DNA of 64,000 nt from Bradyrhizobium sp. SZCCT0231 (GTDB lineage Bacteria; Pseudomonadota; Alphaproteobacteria; Rhizobiales; Xanthobacteraceae). This document shows positions 37,801 to 48,389 of this stretch, one piece after another; position 1 is the stretch's first letter, and each line of letters opens with the position of its first letter. The position numbers and the translations under genes were made by a program. The stretch is taken from the NCBI RefSeq assembly GCF_018130245.1, contig NZ_JAFCKP010000007.1:227361-291360 (forward strand), given 5' to 3'. The notes beneath the pieces were generated by a model. The model was not told the origin of the DNA and did no database searches. It saw nothing but the letters and a program-made list of their open reading frames with translations.

Positions 37801-40800
37801 TATTCCGATCCGCTGGGACCACACGCTGTGCCTGTTCCGGCAAACATCGAATTCATCAAACCGCCGGATCCACGCCTGGGTATCTGGCTGTACAAGCGCG
37901 ACACCCGGACAATCACGCCCTGCGCCGACACGACGCTTGGTTCTGCCACCTTCGATTTGTCGGCGCTGAATTTTGCGACGGCATGTCGGCCGAACGGCGG
38001 GTCAGGACAGCAGATCGACGTCAGGACCGGCGACGTCATCTACCTCGGATATAGCGTTCATCCGCATCTGCGGGCATGGCTGAAGCCGAAAGCGAAGATT
38101 GCCTATGCACGCGTCGAGGGCGATGCCGTGTTCAACCTCTTCAAGTCGGGTGATCCGGACAAGACGACCGAGGCTCTACCGTGTCGATGGAAGGATGAGA
38201 TCGCAGACGGCGGCCCGAGCGAGTGTCTTCTGTCGAAACAGACACGGTACGAGTTCGATCTGCGCACCGGCACCATCGCGTCGGCTCCAGGCACGACGGT
38301 GCAGCTTCCAGCCGGAACTGGCCGGGCATTCGACGGCCGCTTTGAGGTTCCGGCCGAACTGACGAGGGATTATCAGGTCTTTTTCGACGTCATCGCCGAG
38401 CCCCGACCAGAGCCTGACCCCGGTATCGCCGCGCCGCCGCCCACCCCGCCAACTCCGCCGGTATCGTTGTTGCGGCGCATGTTCCGCCAGGACGTTTCGG
38501 CGCAGTGCGCCGCAGTGAGCGGGACTTGTACGGTCAACATCGCCCCCGCGTGCGATGCCTCACGGCCGCAGGCGGACTGCGACGCGTTTCTTGCCGATCC
38601 GAACATGGCGTATGTGCTGGCGGCACGCCTGACCGTACTACACAAGGTCGCGGGTGCCGTGCTGCCGGTGCGCAACATTAGCGCGCGGATGAGCGATCTG
38701 GTCTGGCGCGTCGCGCCGCAGGTGAAGTCGATCTTCACGGAAAAGCCGCCTGCGAACGTGACGCCGGGCATCGTCTTGAAGGCCACCGACGGCCTCAACA
38801 GGACCATGGTGGTTTACCTTCCGGTCGGCATGGGCGAACCGGACCTGGAATATGCACGGGTTGAACAGGGTACATTTGCCAACCCCGACACCGGCCTCGA
38901 CGATGGCGATCCGGAGCCGGCAGAGATCGACTTCGCCGAAACCCTGAAGGCGGAGCCCGTCAACGTTGCGCTCGCACGTACCCGGCAGACGCTGGTACTC
39001 TGTGGCTACCGCACCGAGATCCTCGACTTCCTGCGGGCAGTGTATCCAGCGTACGGACAACCCTACCAGGACGACTACCTGAATTACTGGCAGGTCAAGA
39101 TCGATCGTTACAATAAGCGCTGCGCCGAGGCGAAGTTGCGCTTCGACGCCAAGTCGTTCACCGCAAAACCCGAAGCTTCCGCGCCCGACACTCTGCGCCT
39201 GCCCTTCTTCCTGCGCTATCTGTCCGTTGCCGAGCAAATCACCAGCGCCGAGACGCTGCTACAGCGTGTGCTGGCGAATCTTGCCCTCGGCGAGGCGCTG
39301 CTGACGGACGCGCCGCGCCTGACCCGGCGCGGGTACCGGTTGCCCGTCAATGTCAATCCGCTCGGCTGCAAGATCGTCGCTGCCGGCAAGCCGGTCGCGA
39401 AGCCGATCGTGGTTCTCGAAGACGATTGCGTCTATCGCCTGTCGGCCAATTTCTCCATGCAGGAATTCGAGGAGTTGGTCCCCGATCCGGTCGCGAAAAA
39501 CATGCGTAAGGTCCTGGAGCGGTTCGAAAGCAGCTCAAACGCCGCCTTTACCATCAAGCTCTCCGCGACGGTGAACGGCAAGCCGATCAGCTTTCGTCAG
39601 TTGTCGGGCCAACGCACTGGCAACGATCCGTGCAATCCGCTGGCGCCGAATACCTGCATGGGACAATACGGCACGCGGGAAATACCGGGCCAGCCGATCG
39701 ACGACCATTTCTATCCGAGGCGCAAAACTGCGGGTGGCCCGCACGGTGACGTCCTCCAGCGCATCACCGTGAACAAGCGCGCGGGACGCGCTGCGGCGTT
39801 CACCAACAGCATCATGATTCCGGGTTTTAAGCCCGTTTGCGAGCGCGGATTCCCGGTGTTCAACAATTCTGCCGCGATGGAAGCGAAGCAGGACTGCGAA
39901 CTGCCCGACGCGCAGAAATATGAAGGACCGGAGTCCTACGAGATCTCCTTCACAATCGGAGAAAACAACGAGTTTGTCGGACGCAACCGGGTTCTGGAGT
40001 TCAGGGCCAGTCCGCTTGATGTTCTGGAGCTGCACTTCCGCCTCGCTCCCGCCGAGCAGACGGTCGCGATCCAGCCGGCCACTCCGAATGACAAGGTCAC
40101 CGGCAACTTCTCGATCTTTGATGGCGGTTTGGTCGGGATCAGTCCGGGTCGATATTTGATCCCGCGTTCCCCGTCGCAGATTCTGTCGCGCACGGAAAAG
40201 CCGGACGAAGGCAATGTCGCGCTGTCGTGTCCGCAACTCCCTGCGGCTCCCAACCCGCCGGCGGTGAATGCGCTGCCGCCGAGCTGCAGACCCTGGACCC
40301 GGCTCGGCTGGACCGAGGTCCTGCTCGGCGCACAATACCGCACCTACAGCGATGCGCAGCGACTGGGCAACGACGACAACCGATTCTCGGTGCTGCGGCG
40401 CCGGGAAATTCTGCGCCTGCATCCGGAGATCGAGATCGAGGCTGACAAGTTCATGCTTGAGCCTCAACCGCAGCCGAGCCAGCCGATTGCGGCCGCCGGT
40501 CAGTCCCGGGCCTTTTTCAGCCGCGACCCCAACGTCACGAAGACTGGCGGCGATTGGTCACTGTTTGCCGGCAAGACCGCAGCCGACGGGAAACTGCAGG
40601 TCCCGTTGCCGTTCGTGGCTCCACCGACCACCAACCAACTGTCCGACGGGTCGCTGCGCTTTAGTACGCGCATTTTGCCGGCGACTCCGCCGCTCGGCAA
40701 CACTGCGCTAAAGGACGCGCAGGATGCCTGCGGCGACGAGACGCACGCCAATCCGGACGGCTGCGAAAATCACCTCGGCTCGCGTCCTGACGACAACCTC

Positions 40801-43800
40801 AGCCTTAAGCAGGTCGACTACTTCGCGCTGCTGCACCGCTTTGTCGGACCGGTCAGCGCAGCGCTGCCGCAACAGGACGAACAGAACCGGCCGGCAACTT
40901 CGGTCTGCGCGGCGGAGCATCCAAGCTTCGTTGCGAGCTGCTGGATGGGTGCGGACGACACGGTCTTCCTGGAGAGTGCCGTATCGCCGTCGACCGGACC
41001 GGTTCCGGCGGTCCACTCGGTCTCGGCCCTCACAGGATTCGAACGTCCGCCGATCGTCCAGTTTCTGTTCCTGTTTGAGTCCTACAAGAAGCTCGCGTGC
41101 ATCGATCCGCAAAGCCCCGCAGTCAACTGCCCGGGCTTCGGCACCACACCGGCCCCCGGGTCGGCAGCGCTGCCGAACCGGCCAGTGCCGCCGGCCGAAA
41201 ACCGCACCATCGAAGTGTTCGCGCCGGTGCAAAGCAGGAGTTCGCGCTCGGTCTCGATCAATGGCGGAACGTCCTACGTGAATAAGGATCACATCCATAC
41301 CGTCGTCGATACGATACGTCAGTTTCGCGATGTTAACGGCGATGGCTATCCGGACGTGGTGAGCGGCGGCTCCGTCGAATTGACGTCGCCGGTCGGGCTC
41401 ACCCGCCGCGACTGGTGGACCTATTTCCGCGCTACCGACAATACGCCGGACCTCAATTCCGAACTGAGGGCGTCAGGCATGGAGCAGAACGCCACGTCGA
41501 ACAGCGAGGGCACAGGTATCGGGCTGTCGGCTTCAACGGCGGCGCTGTTCCGCGCCAACGGAACGAAAAAGAATGACAAGACCGGCTCTCCCGACGCCAA
41601 CGTCGATCCGGGCTTCAGCTTCAGCCTGGAGAAGGGGAGGGACGAGTTGTTCACCCAGCTGCAGGATTTCAACGGTGACGGCCTCGCCGACAAGTTCACT
41701 GCCGACATCAAAAGTGACAACCTCAGTCTGTACCTGAACGCGGGCAGCAGTCTGCGGCGGAATGAGACCAAGGTCTTCTCGGAGCGCCTGAAAGGAGTGC
41801 CGTTCAATACGAGCCATTCAGCCGGCTTCGGCGTCAGGCTTGGCTACTCCTATGGGGCCGGAAGTTTTCTGGCTGGTCTGGGCCTCGCACACCGCGACTC
41901 CGGATCGCAGGCCGCCTTGCTGGACTTCACGGGCGACGGCCGGCCCGACGTGGTGCTGCCACAGGAAGACGGCCGCCTGCTGGTGTTTCCAAACCTTGGC
42001 AACGGGTTCGGCCCCGGCAAGATTCACAAGCTGAAGGATTGGCAGACAAGCCCGCAGGCCAAGGAGAGGTCCGGAACATCCCTTTCGGAGACGACTTTGC
42101 TGGATGCCGGCGTCTTGTTCACTTTCGGATTCAACATACCGCCGTGCTGCAGGATGGTCTTTACGCCCGGCGTCAAGTGGGCGCGCAATCAAACGCGTGA
42201 GTTGCTGCAGATCCGCGACGTCAACGGCGACGGGATGCCGGACGTGGTCGCAGTGAGCGGCGGCTTCCTCCCGCCGCTCGCGGGCGGAAACGCCATGCTG
42301 GGTGCATCAAACTTGACCACTCAGGTCCATTACAATCCGGACGCAAAAACACATCTCCTTGTCGGCATTACCAATCCCTCGGGATCCAAATGGGCGCTTC
42401 AGCATGGCCTGTTTGGCAACTCGGGTCCGGAAAATGGACGCCCGGTTTGGGCGCTGACGGCAACCGCCCGCTACGACGGTTTCGATCCAAACCAACGGGC
42501 AGATTTGCCCAATCTTGCTCCCGATGGTCACGACGTGCAGTTGACGGTGTTCGACTACGCGCAAGGCTATTTCGATCGGGCGGAGCGGCAGTTCTATGGT
42601 TTTGCCAGGCGCATCAGCACCGTCTACGGATGCGACGTCGGCAAGGCCGGCACGTCCTGTCTGAACGTCCTGGACGATCCGGTGCGGCTCGATTGGGCCA
42701 CGGTGAGCGCAGCGGGGTATCGCAAGCTGCAGGTCATCGAGCAGGCCTTTTCCAACCGGGATTTCCTGACCCAGGGGATGGAGCTTATCAAGACCGTCGC
42801 CGGCGCAAACTCGTCCGCTAACCAGGACGGCCCCGGCGAACCGCCGTTGCAGGCCGTTTCGCGCACCGAATACGCCTATTCGATCGATGACCTGCAGACC
42901 CTGGCGGCGCCCTTGTCGCCGCAGTGTCAGGCCTTGCAATTCGACCGCTTGGCCGATTCGTGGGGCGCGAATTTCTTTACGATCGGCGGCTCGAAGCTTC
43001 CGTCGACTGCGGATGGCTCGCAGTTCAATCGGGAAAAGAGCCTGTTCGGCACCGACAGCATCTGCCGCGGCGATGTCAGAGGCTGCACCGCTCAGCTGCG
43101 CCAGGATGCTTGCGAAGCGGGCTTTGTGCGCGAGCAGCGCGCGTTCTGGGCCCAGCAGAGCGGCTCCGTGCGTCAGCGCTTAATCTCGCTAGAATCGTTC
43201 GGAGGTGGTGTCCCGGCGGAGGAGTTCACCAAGCCGGCAGATCCGGCCGTACCCCGCCTGGTTTCGGCCGTTGGTTTCGATCACGATCAATGGGGACAGG
43301 TCCTTGCATTCGATCGAATCGGCGAAGCCGATTCGCAGTGGAATCCCTCGACTGAGTCCTCGGTCAATGCCGCGATCAAATACGTGCCGAAGCAGGCCTT
43401 GAATATCTATGGATCGGGCAGCGCCGTCGGCTATCCCTTGCTCGGCCTCGCGCAGGAGATCCAGATATTCTCCGGTCCGTGGAAGGACCCGAACCAAAGC
43501 GGCACGCCGCTGCGGGTGCGGGAAGCCATCTATTCCGACAGCGGCGGAGAGCAGACCAAAGATTGGACAGCGGTCAACCTCACTGACGTCTGTCTTTACC
43601 CTGGAGGAGACGGATTCCGCTTTTTCTCCGGCATGTGCAGCAGGTTCAAGAACAACATGCGGCTAGCGCTGGCGGACGGCTATTCCAGCATGCAGTCGGC
43701 GCTCCGAGCCGCCTATGAGGACACCCCCGGGCTGCCGAAGGGGGGCGCCAGCTTCGATGCGGTGATTCATCATCGGCTTGCCCAGTACGATAAGTTCGGC

Positions 43801-45279
43801 AACCTCCTGCATTCAATTTCACCGCTATCGTACAACAAGGAGTGGATCGAGCGTCGGTTCAACTATGAGAAAGACCCGATCCGGCGCACCGCAACGTCAA
43901 CGATGCTCACCCGTTGTGTGAATGACATTCCCGGTGCCGGCGCCGATACGCCGAGTTTGAAGGCCGACGAGAAGCCACGCTGTACTTTTGGTCTCCCCGA
44001 GTTGCCGCAGCCGGTGCTGCGCAGGGCGATCACGCATGCGTCAACCAGCCGTATCGACACCCATTTCGGCGTAGTCGTCGAGACGAACGATATCAATGAC
44101 AACAGGATTTTGCACGATCTCGACCGTTGGGGACGGTTGAACCTGCTGGCACGATCCTGGGGTAATGCACCGCGCGAGAACTTGACGTTCCAGGGTAGGC
44201 TCAAGCGCGCCGTCGCAAAGAACGAGACGCGGGAACGAAAGCCGGACGGCGCGCCGTTCACGCCTGAAACGCTGCCGGAGGTGAAGAACTGGCACGTACT
44301 TGCGGTCGCCGACTACATGAGTATGTCCGCCGGGCTGCTGCGCAGCAATTTGCGACGCTTCGAAAGTTCGGACAGTTACTCCGGATTGCTCGGACAGGAC
44401 CAGAGCACCCGCGAGACGGCGATTTTCGCCGACGGGCTTGGCCGTCCAATCCAGACCATCCGCGAGGCCGACGTGTGTCTGGAAATCAGGGACGACTTCA
44501 TAGACGGCAACCAGAACAAGGCCCCTTCGGCCGGCCTCAAGGAGCGCTGCAAAGACACCGCGAGCGGCATTGTCAACCCTTCAACCAGCATCGATGCACT
44601 CGGGCGCGACCTGCAGACATTCGAGCCTTACGCGATTCCGCCGGGTACCATCCGCGAGAAGACGCTACGGCGCTTCACCGATCTGGTCCCGCCACCGTCG
44701 TCGTTGCCGCCGCTGGTCAGCAGCAGCTACGACGGGGCAGGGCGTCCGCTGCTCGTCGAATCGCGATTGAGCGAACCGAAGGCCGCCGGCACTGTTCAAG
44801 GCACGGCGCAATTCAATTACCGTATCGTACCGGAGCAGGGATCTCGGCTCGCGCGCTTCGAGGCCCTTGCGCTTTCGCCGCGCTGTACCGCCTCTGCTGT
44901 CTGGTCAGACGCACGCGGTTTGAAGCGCACGGTGCTGGAGAACCAGGAGCATTTCTATCGAGGGACATCCGGGGCGGCGCTTAGTGCACCGGTTCCTGCG
45001 CCTTATCAGCGCGATGACGCAAAGACCCGCGGGTTTTGTGCGCCTGTAGATACCATTGTGGCACAATGGGCGGCTGGCGCCAGTGACGTGAATCTGGGCG
45101 GGCAGCCCGCGCGCGTGTCCTACGCTTATGATCCGCTGCAGCAGCTGACCGGCGTCGACTATCCGCTCGGCCATCCTGATAACGTCGAAGGCACCGATCG
45201 CGCAGCGATCGCCACCCGCTTCGATCTTCTCGGGCGCACCCTCGAGCTGCAAGAGCCCAATTCAGGCTGCACGAGCTAA
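34879..45279 (+). CDS. Giant secreted SpvB/TcB-RHS toxin, N-terminal part up to an in-frame stop
   Basis: A start at 34879 (MLRKSFSAATAALVVLQTII) follows a strong ribosome binding site and gives a Sec signal peptide ending near SEV. An SpvB/TcaC-like domain follows (VDRIEPDSKGGYGVNLPMLL, LGRGWDLFISTIEV, TEDYLLDGMDLIAL). VCBS/FG-GAP calcium-type repeats are scattered through the middle: FLDITGDGIDDIVYRD, FRDVNGDGYPDVVSGG, LQDFNGDGLADKF, LLDFTGDGRPDVVLPQ, IRDVNGDGMPDVVAVS. TcdB-middle and RHS-type YD segments come last (YAYDPLQQLTGVDYPLGH). Translation ends at TAA 45277-45279, yet the same frame continues with RHS sequence. The product is therefore the first 3466 residues of an originally longer toxin of the TcB/TcC or polymorphic type. 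No TcA gene is present. Confidence 0.85.
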   Translation: MLRKSFSAATAALVVLQTIISTFPARSEVIPVRQSRSTSGSIATPLVEKMAILDAGDRRTSLAGLDIFLSDNYIGPLPVAVRASCLSGSETPSLAIDAATYGADARLLNLTQRPELGCSSYQVSVVPLRVAQVGGGVIAAGQAAIPEGIAVGVHYSGPIPADAQTKEPSVFVFNSVHGNWTEAKSFAPATPEPQRLYATLSEQQQRIIGGVIVLPDAAQSDPAINGPSALAKPVDQVSPASGFLAVDRIEPDSKGGYGVNLPMLLRPSRGPGPSFAIRYSPQGTPGVLGRGWDLFISTIEVRGPAPIFHPGYETEDYLLDGMDLIALDSKGKDIPSLYKGGPILPRVEGTRFFRLRNNSSGLIVRRYGDRPNSYFWEVWDPNSHVTKLYGGTFKENGAAPGIAGDNNGLLRGTVPFGDGVRRNVIAQWGLTQEYDRQPARNGAIYFYAQGRRGGGDCLPYWGSECSAALRLEAVEYNRAFGQTAQPILGTGVTRVAFTWGPRDSNRHNSDGRLGLFRAHEYWLLKIDVLYQPDPNNAWLTTASINDAAPPPGWAYFAQHRFLPNAANDACMNFDRVLKTYEVEPNPFYDRGPIAVPGEDAPIPLTTQTFSFSYEGEKLEAQKSHDAGLDADSCRAVWPDPQPITDLGNWQKVDGRLEFPRAMLEGLGFGLMSERSLLGTGRTEETGGSLFVGFGVIGNTSLKEFTVGVKGGLQFSKSEGNSTFLDITGDGIDDIVYRDGDTLTYCAGQRSQYPVNGSYTITYPMGRCGTIEGISDLSVSSSSTRSIGIEGYGPATSFLGVAFNSSSSDSFVYFTDRDADGLVDLVSYGQIFYNQGETQVAGKNVVRFNRGSALTPPIPGKVADNTLATRFPLDMRDEIQSIERRLEATSRRLRELEFSQTMIAWEAPLTGVITLAGQLERGESAPDPVNPGAYGVKFGPKQFDDLGPEVAEYQKYINRRASCEIWQTDESCHAVYSDPLGPHAVPVPANIEFIKPPDPRLGIWLYKRDTRTITPCADTTLGSATFDLSALNFATACRPNGGSGQQIDVRTGDVIYLGYSVHPHLRAWLKPKAKIAYARVEGDAVFNLFKSGDPDKTTEALPCRWKDEIADGGPSECLLSKQTRYEFDLRTGTIASAPGTTVQLPAGTGRAFDGRFEVPAELTRDYQVFFDVIAEPRPEPDPGIAAPPPTPPTPPVSLLRRMFRQDVSAQCAAVSGTCTVNIAPACDASRPQADCDAFLADPNMAYVLAARLTVLHKVAGAVLPVRNISARMSDLVWRVAPQVKSIFTEKPPANVTPGIVLKATDGLNRTMVVYLPVGMGEPDLEYARVEQGTFANPDTGLDDGDPEPAEIDFAETLKAEPVNVALARTRQTLVLCGYRTEILDFLRAVYPAYGQPYQDDYLNYWQVKIDRYNKRCAEAKLRFDAKSFTAKPEASAPDTLRLPFFLRYLSVAEQITSAETLLQRVLANLALGEALLTDAPRLTRRGYRLPVNVNPLGCKIVAAGKPVAKPIVVLEDDCVYRLSANFSMQEFEELVPDPVAKNMRKVLERFESSSNAAFTIKLSATVNGKPISFRQLSGQRTGNDPCNPLAPNTCMGQYGTREIPGQPIDDHFYPRRKTAGGPHGDVLQRITVNKRAGRAAAFTNSIMIPGFKPVCERGFPVFNNSAAMEAKQDCELPDAQKYEGPESYEISFTIGENNEFVGRNRVLEFRASPLDVLELHFRLAPAEQTVAIQPATPNDKVTGNFSIFDGGLVGISPGRYLIPRSPSQILSRTEKPDEGNVALSCPQLPAAPNPPAVNALPPSCRPWTRLGWTEVLLGAQYRTYSDAQRLGNDDNRFSVLRRREILRLHPEIEIEADKFMLEPQPQPSQPIAAAGQSRAFFSRDPNVTKTGGDWSLFAGKTAADGKLQVPLPFVAPPTTNQLSDGSLRFSTRILPATPPLGNTALKDAQDACGDETHANPDGCENHLGSRPDDNLSLKQVDYFALLHRFVGPVSAALPQQDEQNRPATSVCAAEHPSFVASCWMGADDTVFLESAVSPSTGPVPAVHSVSALTGFERPPIVQFLFLFESYKKLACIDPQSPAVNCPGFGTTPAPGSAALPNRPVPPAENRTIEVFAPVQSRSSRSVSINGGTSYVNKDHIHTVVDTIRQFRDVNGDGYPDVVSGGSVELTSPVGLTRRDWWTYFRATDNTPDLNSELRASGMEQNATSNSEGTGIGLSASTAALFRANGTKKNDKTGSPDANVDPGFSFSLEKGRDELFTQLQDFNGDGLADKFTADIKSDNLSLYLNAGSSLRRNETKVFSERLKGVPFNTSHSAGFGVRLGYSYGAGSFLAGLGLAHRDSGSQAALLDFTGDGRPDVVLPQEDGRLLVFPNLGNGFGPGKIHKLKDWQTSPQAKERSGTSLSETTLLDAGVLFTFGFNIPPCCRMVFTPGVKWARNQTRELLQIRDVNGDGMPDVVAVSGGFLPPLAGGNAMLGASNLTTQVHYNPDAKTHLLVGITNPSGSKWALQHGLFGNSGPENGRPVWALTATARYDGFDPNQRADLPNLAPDGHDVQLTVFDYAQGYFDRAERQFYGFARRISTVYGCDVGKAGTSCLNVLDDPVRLDWATVSAAGYRKLQVIEQAFSNRDFLTQGMELIKTVAGANSSANQDGPGEPPLQAVSRTEYAYSIDDLQTLAAPLSPQCQALQFDRLADSWGANFFTIGGSKLPSTADGSQFNREKSLFGTDSICRGDVRGCTAQLRQDACEAGFVREQRAFWAQQSGSVRQRLISLESFGGGVPAEEFTKPADPAVPRLVSAVGFDHDQWGQVLAFDRIGEADSQWNPSTESSVNAAIKYVPKQALNIYGSGSAVGYPLLGLAQEIQIFSGPWKDPNQSGTPLRVREAIYSDSGGEQTKDWTAVNLTDVCLYPGGDGFRFFSGMCSRFKNNMRLALADGYSSMQSALRAAYEDTPGLPKGGASFDAVIHHRLAQYDKFGNLLHSISPLSYNKEWIERRFNYEKDPIRRTATSTMLTRCVNDIPGAGADTPSLKADEKPRCTFGLPELPQPVLRRAITHASTSRIDTHFGVVVETNDINDNRILHDLDRWGRLNLLARSWGNAPRENLTFQGRLKRAVAKNETRERKPDGAPFTPETLPEVKNWHVLAVADYMSMSAGLLRSNLRRFESSDSYSGLLGQDQSTRETAIFADGLGRPIQTIREADVCLEIRDDFIDGNQNKAPSAGLKERCKDTASGIVNPSTSIDALGRDLQTFEPYAIPPGTIREKTLRRFTDLVPPPSSLPPLVSSSYDGAGRPLLVESRLSEPKAAGTVQGTAQFNYRIVPEQGSRLARFEALALSPRCTASAVWSDARGLKRTVLENQEHFYRGTSGAALSAPVPAPYQRDDAKTRGFCAPVDTIVAQWAAGASDVNLGGQPARVSYAYDPLQQLTGVDYPLGHPDNVEGTDRAAIATRFDLLGRTLELQEPNSGCTS

Positions 45280-48200
45280 AGCTATGATGGGCTCAACTCG
45301 CTGATCAGCGAAAAAGGCTACCGGTTTGCCGACATCGGGAAGCCCTGCGGCAGCCGCTCGAAGGTCAGGAACGAAAAGGCGTATGAATATGCGGCCGGCC
45401 GGCTGGTCCGCATGTCATACCGCTCGCTCGAAGATCAGGGCGGCGCGCCCGATGAGCGCGACGCCGTGCAAATCTTCTATGATCGATCGCCCTATGCGAT
45501 CCGGTTCGGGCACGCCCTCGAGACGACGCGTTTCGTGCCCAACGACCAGGCCAATCAGCGTTTTGTCGACGTCGCGGGCCGCAAATGCGACAACTGCATC
45601 GGACAGGCCGCTGTGGTGAGCGATCGCTCGGGCGCGCGCAGTTTCTCCTTCAACGAGCTTGGATTGGCGCGCCGCGAGGTACGCTCGATCGTTGCGCCGG
45701 TCAGCAAGGTCGCGCCGAGCGCGGGGGGAAGCGAGACCTTCCTGCCCGAGATCGCCTTCTACGAGGTTGAAAACGGCTACACCGCATTCGGCGATTCCGT
45801 TCAGGAGAAGTTCACCGAGAGTGCGCCGATGAACCCCGCGACGGCGTGCATCAGTGCGGGCGTCAACACTTGTCTGGCGCGATTCACGATCGGCCGCAAA
45901 TACGCGCCCGACGGCGCAGTTGCCCAGCTTCTGTTCAACGGCAAAGCGGTGGTCAATGCGGCGCAGGATGCGCTGGGACGCCCGGCCGTGCGCTGGACCT
46001 CGAACGGAATCGCGACCGGCTATCGTTACGACCCGCGAGACCTGCGGCTAAATCAGATGTCGACGCTGACCGCGGCGCAGCCCGGTGGTAACGGCAGCTT
46101 CATGCCGGTGCAGATAAACGGCTATCAGTACGACGGCGGTGGCAACATCGTAGCCTATTCAAACAATGCCGACCCGATCCAGAAGTACACCAGCGCCTTT
46201 GTGTTCGGATATGACGCGGTCAACCGCCTGACCGGGTTTGACGCCAGAGTGAGCAACGACAAGGACAACCATGACAACAAGTTTGCCGGGAGCCTTACCA
46301 GCAGCGGCACTTACAAGTACGACACTGGTCATCGATTCAAGTCGCGAAGCCTGAAGATCATTGGCGAGCCAGGCAGACTGCTCGAGCGGCAATGGACCTA
46401 TCACTACCGCAGCGATCCGACCACCGGTCCGCTGCACGCACCGCGCAAGATCGACTTCAATCTTGACGATTTCACGCGCGTGACATCTTTCGACTATGAC
46501 GACGTCGGTCGTATGACGCGGATTTGTACCCGCCCCAACACCGACGACAACGATAGTCGAATCTGTTCGGTGGGCGACGCCGGCGGGGATCAGCGAGCCG
46601 GATTGCTGTCCAACCGTGCGATGACCTGGGACGCCGAGGGCCGACTGATCCGCGTGCGTGGGGTGAAGGATCCTGCGCTGCCGTCGAATGCGGAGCTGAT
46701 GCGTGAGGATTATGTCTATGATGCCGGCGGCAACCGCACGCTGGCCATCCATCCGGACCCACAGACCGAGAACGCGCCGCCCGGCAATCGCGAAGCCGTG
46801 ACCATCTACATGACGCCTTATTATGCGCGGCCGTATGATGGCCGCGGCATGGTGCAGCTGTCGCTCGGCACCTTGCCGGCCGTGAGCCTTGCGGCGCCGG
46901 CGGACCCGAGCGAGTACCCGCGCGCCACCTTCCTGTATTCCGACCTGCCGGTCGGCTCGATGACCGCTGCCGTCACGACCTACGGCGAGGCGACCGACGC
47001 CAACGCCACCCTGATCGCACGGCGCGAATACAGCCCCTACGGGCTCGAACTCACCGTGGACGGGCTGGCGCAAACCGGACGCGAAGACGCCCCGCCGGTG
47101 TCAGTGTTCCATGGTAAGGAGCTTGATCGCCACACGAAATTCTCCTCGTTCGGCGCGCGATACTACAGTCGAGATCTGGGGATTTGGCTGAAGCCTGATC
47201 CTGCTATGCCCACTTACCTGAATGGTGTGCCGAACGGAGGTGTGTTCAGTCCGGCGCACCTGTCAGGCTACGCATTCGTGCATCAAAACCCCATCGCAAT
47301 CCAGGATCCAAACGGCGAGTTTGGCGTTGCAGGCGCACTCGTTGGCGCCGGCGTGGATCTGGCTGTGCAAGGTCTCCTTGTCTATACCGGTCACCAGCAA
47401 AGCATTAGTTGGACAAGTGTGGTAGTTTCCGCCGCAGCCGGAGCAACTGGGGTTGGTCTCTCGTCCGTGATTACGAAGAGCGCTGCACGTTATGGTGCTT
47501 CCAAGTTGATGGCATTCGGAGCTACGTTTATTGGCGAAACCGCAATCGGAGTAGGCGAACAAGCACTTAAGGGAGAGGAAATCAGTGTCACCAGTGCTGC
47601 ATTGAACGTAGCAGGAGGACATCTCATCGGTGCCGCCGCTGGAAAGGTTACCGATCTGGCTGGGAAGGCTATCAAGCGCTTTCACGGCACATGTTCATTC
47701 GATGCGAATACCTTGGTGGCAACCGAACAAGGACCTCAACCGATAAGCGCGCTGGTATCGGGACAGAAAGTCTTAGCTCGAAGTGAGGATACGGGTGAAG
47801 TTGGCTGGAAGCGTGTGCTTGATCACTATCGCAACACATACGACGAGAGGGTGACAATCAGGATTCGCGATGCCGAGACCGGGCTAGAACAAAGCATCGT
47901 CTCAAATCGCATCCATCCGTTCTTCGTTCAAGTGCCTCCTTTGCATGACTCCAATCAAGCAGCGGACGGAAAATGGGTGGAGGCGCAGCACCTAGAACCC
48001 GGAAATCAGTTGCTTGCTGCTGGTGGGAAACGGGTCGAGGTCACGTCGGTTGCAATCGAGCAAGTGCCGCTTGTTGCCTATAATCTTAGCGTTGAGGAGT
48101 TCAGTACTTACTTTGTCGCTGGCAGCGCCTCTTCTCCGCTGATTTGGGTACACAATGATTGTTTCAACCTTAGGAAGCTTCTTGACGCGCTAGGCATAGA

Positions 48201-48387
48201 GGAGAAGGCTTTTCATGGAACGAAGAAAGAAATTCTCACCGATTTCGGCCCCGAGCTTCGCAAGACGGGCGTAACGAACCCCGACATCGGGGTGAACGAG
48301 GCTGGGAACATTATCTTTAGGGATCCTCGAACAAAGAAAGTAATTCTGTCAACGGAAGTCCCTCTCTCATCCTTCGGAGAAAAATAG
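45280..48387 (+). pseudogene. C-terminal part of the giant toxin: RHS core, Hint domain, toxin tip
   Basis: Same reading frame as the upstream part, separated only by the TAA. First in-frame ATG is at 45412. It holds RHS repeats (YRYDPRDLRLNQMSTL, FVFGYDAVNRLTGF, DYVYDAGGNRTLAIHPD) and the RHS core end (FHGKELDRHTKFSSFGARYY, then HLSGYAFVHQNPIAIQDPNG). A glycine/alanine-rich hydrophobic stretch follows. A pre-toxin Hint domain starts with CSFDANTLVATEQG (Cys at 47692) and ends WVHND (about 48156). A C-terminal tip of about 75 residues contains KAFHGTKKEILTDFGPELRK and NPDIGVNEAGNIIFRDP. Without readthrough or an internal start it would not be attached to the exported part. Confidence 0.82.
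47692..48387 (+). other. Hint autoprocessing domain plus C-terminal toxin domain
   Basis: The Hint (hedgehog/intein-like) domain spans 47692-48156, with the starting Cys, an internal His in VSNRIHPFFV and a terminal HN followed by D-C. Such domains in polymorphic toxins release the tip by self-cleavage. The tip (48157-48387) ends VILSTEVPLSSFGEK. Its NPDI-x-V-x-x-x-GNI-x-FRD pattern loosely recalls Ntox17-type toxins, a low-confidence suggestion. A probable immunity gene begins 3 bases after the stop. Confidence 0.65.
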
Positions 48388-48389
48388 AC

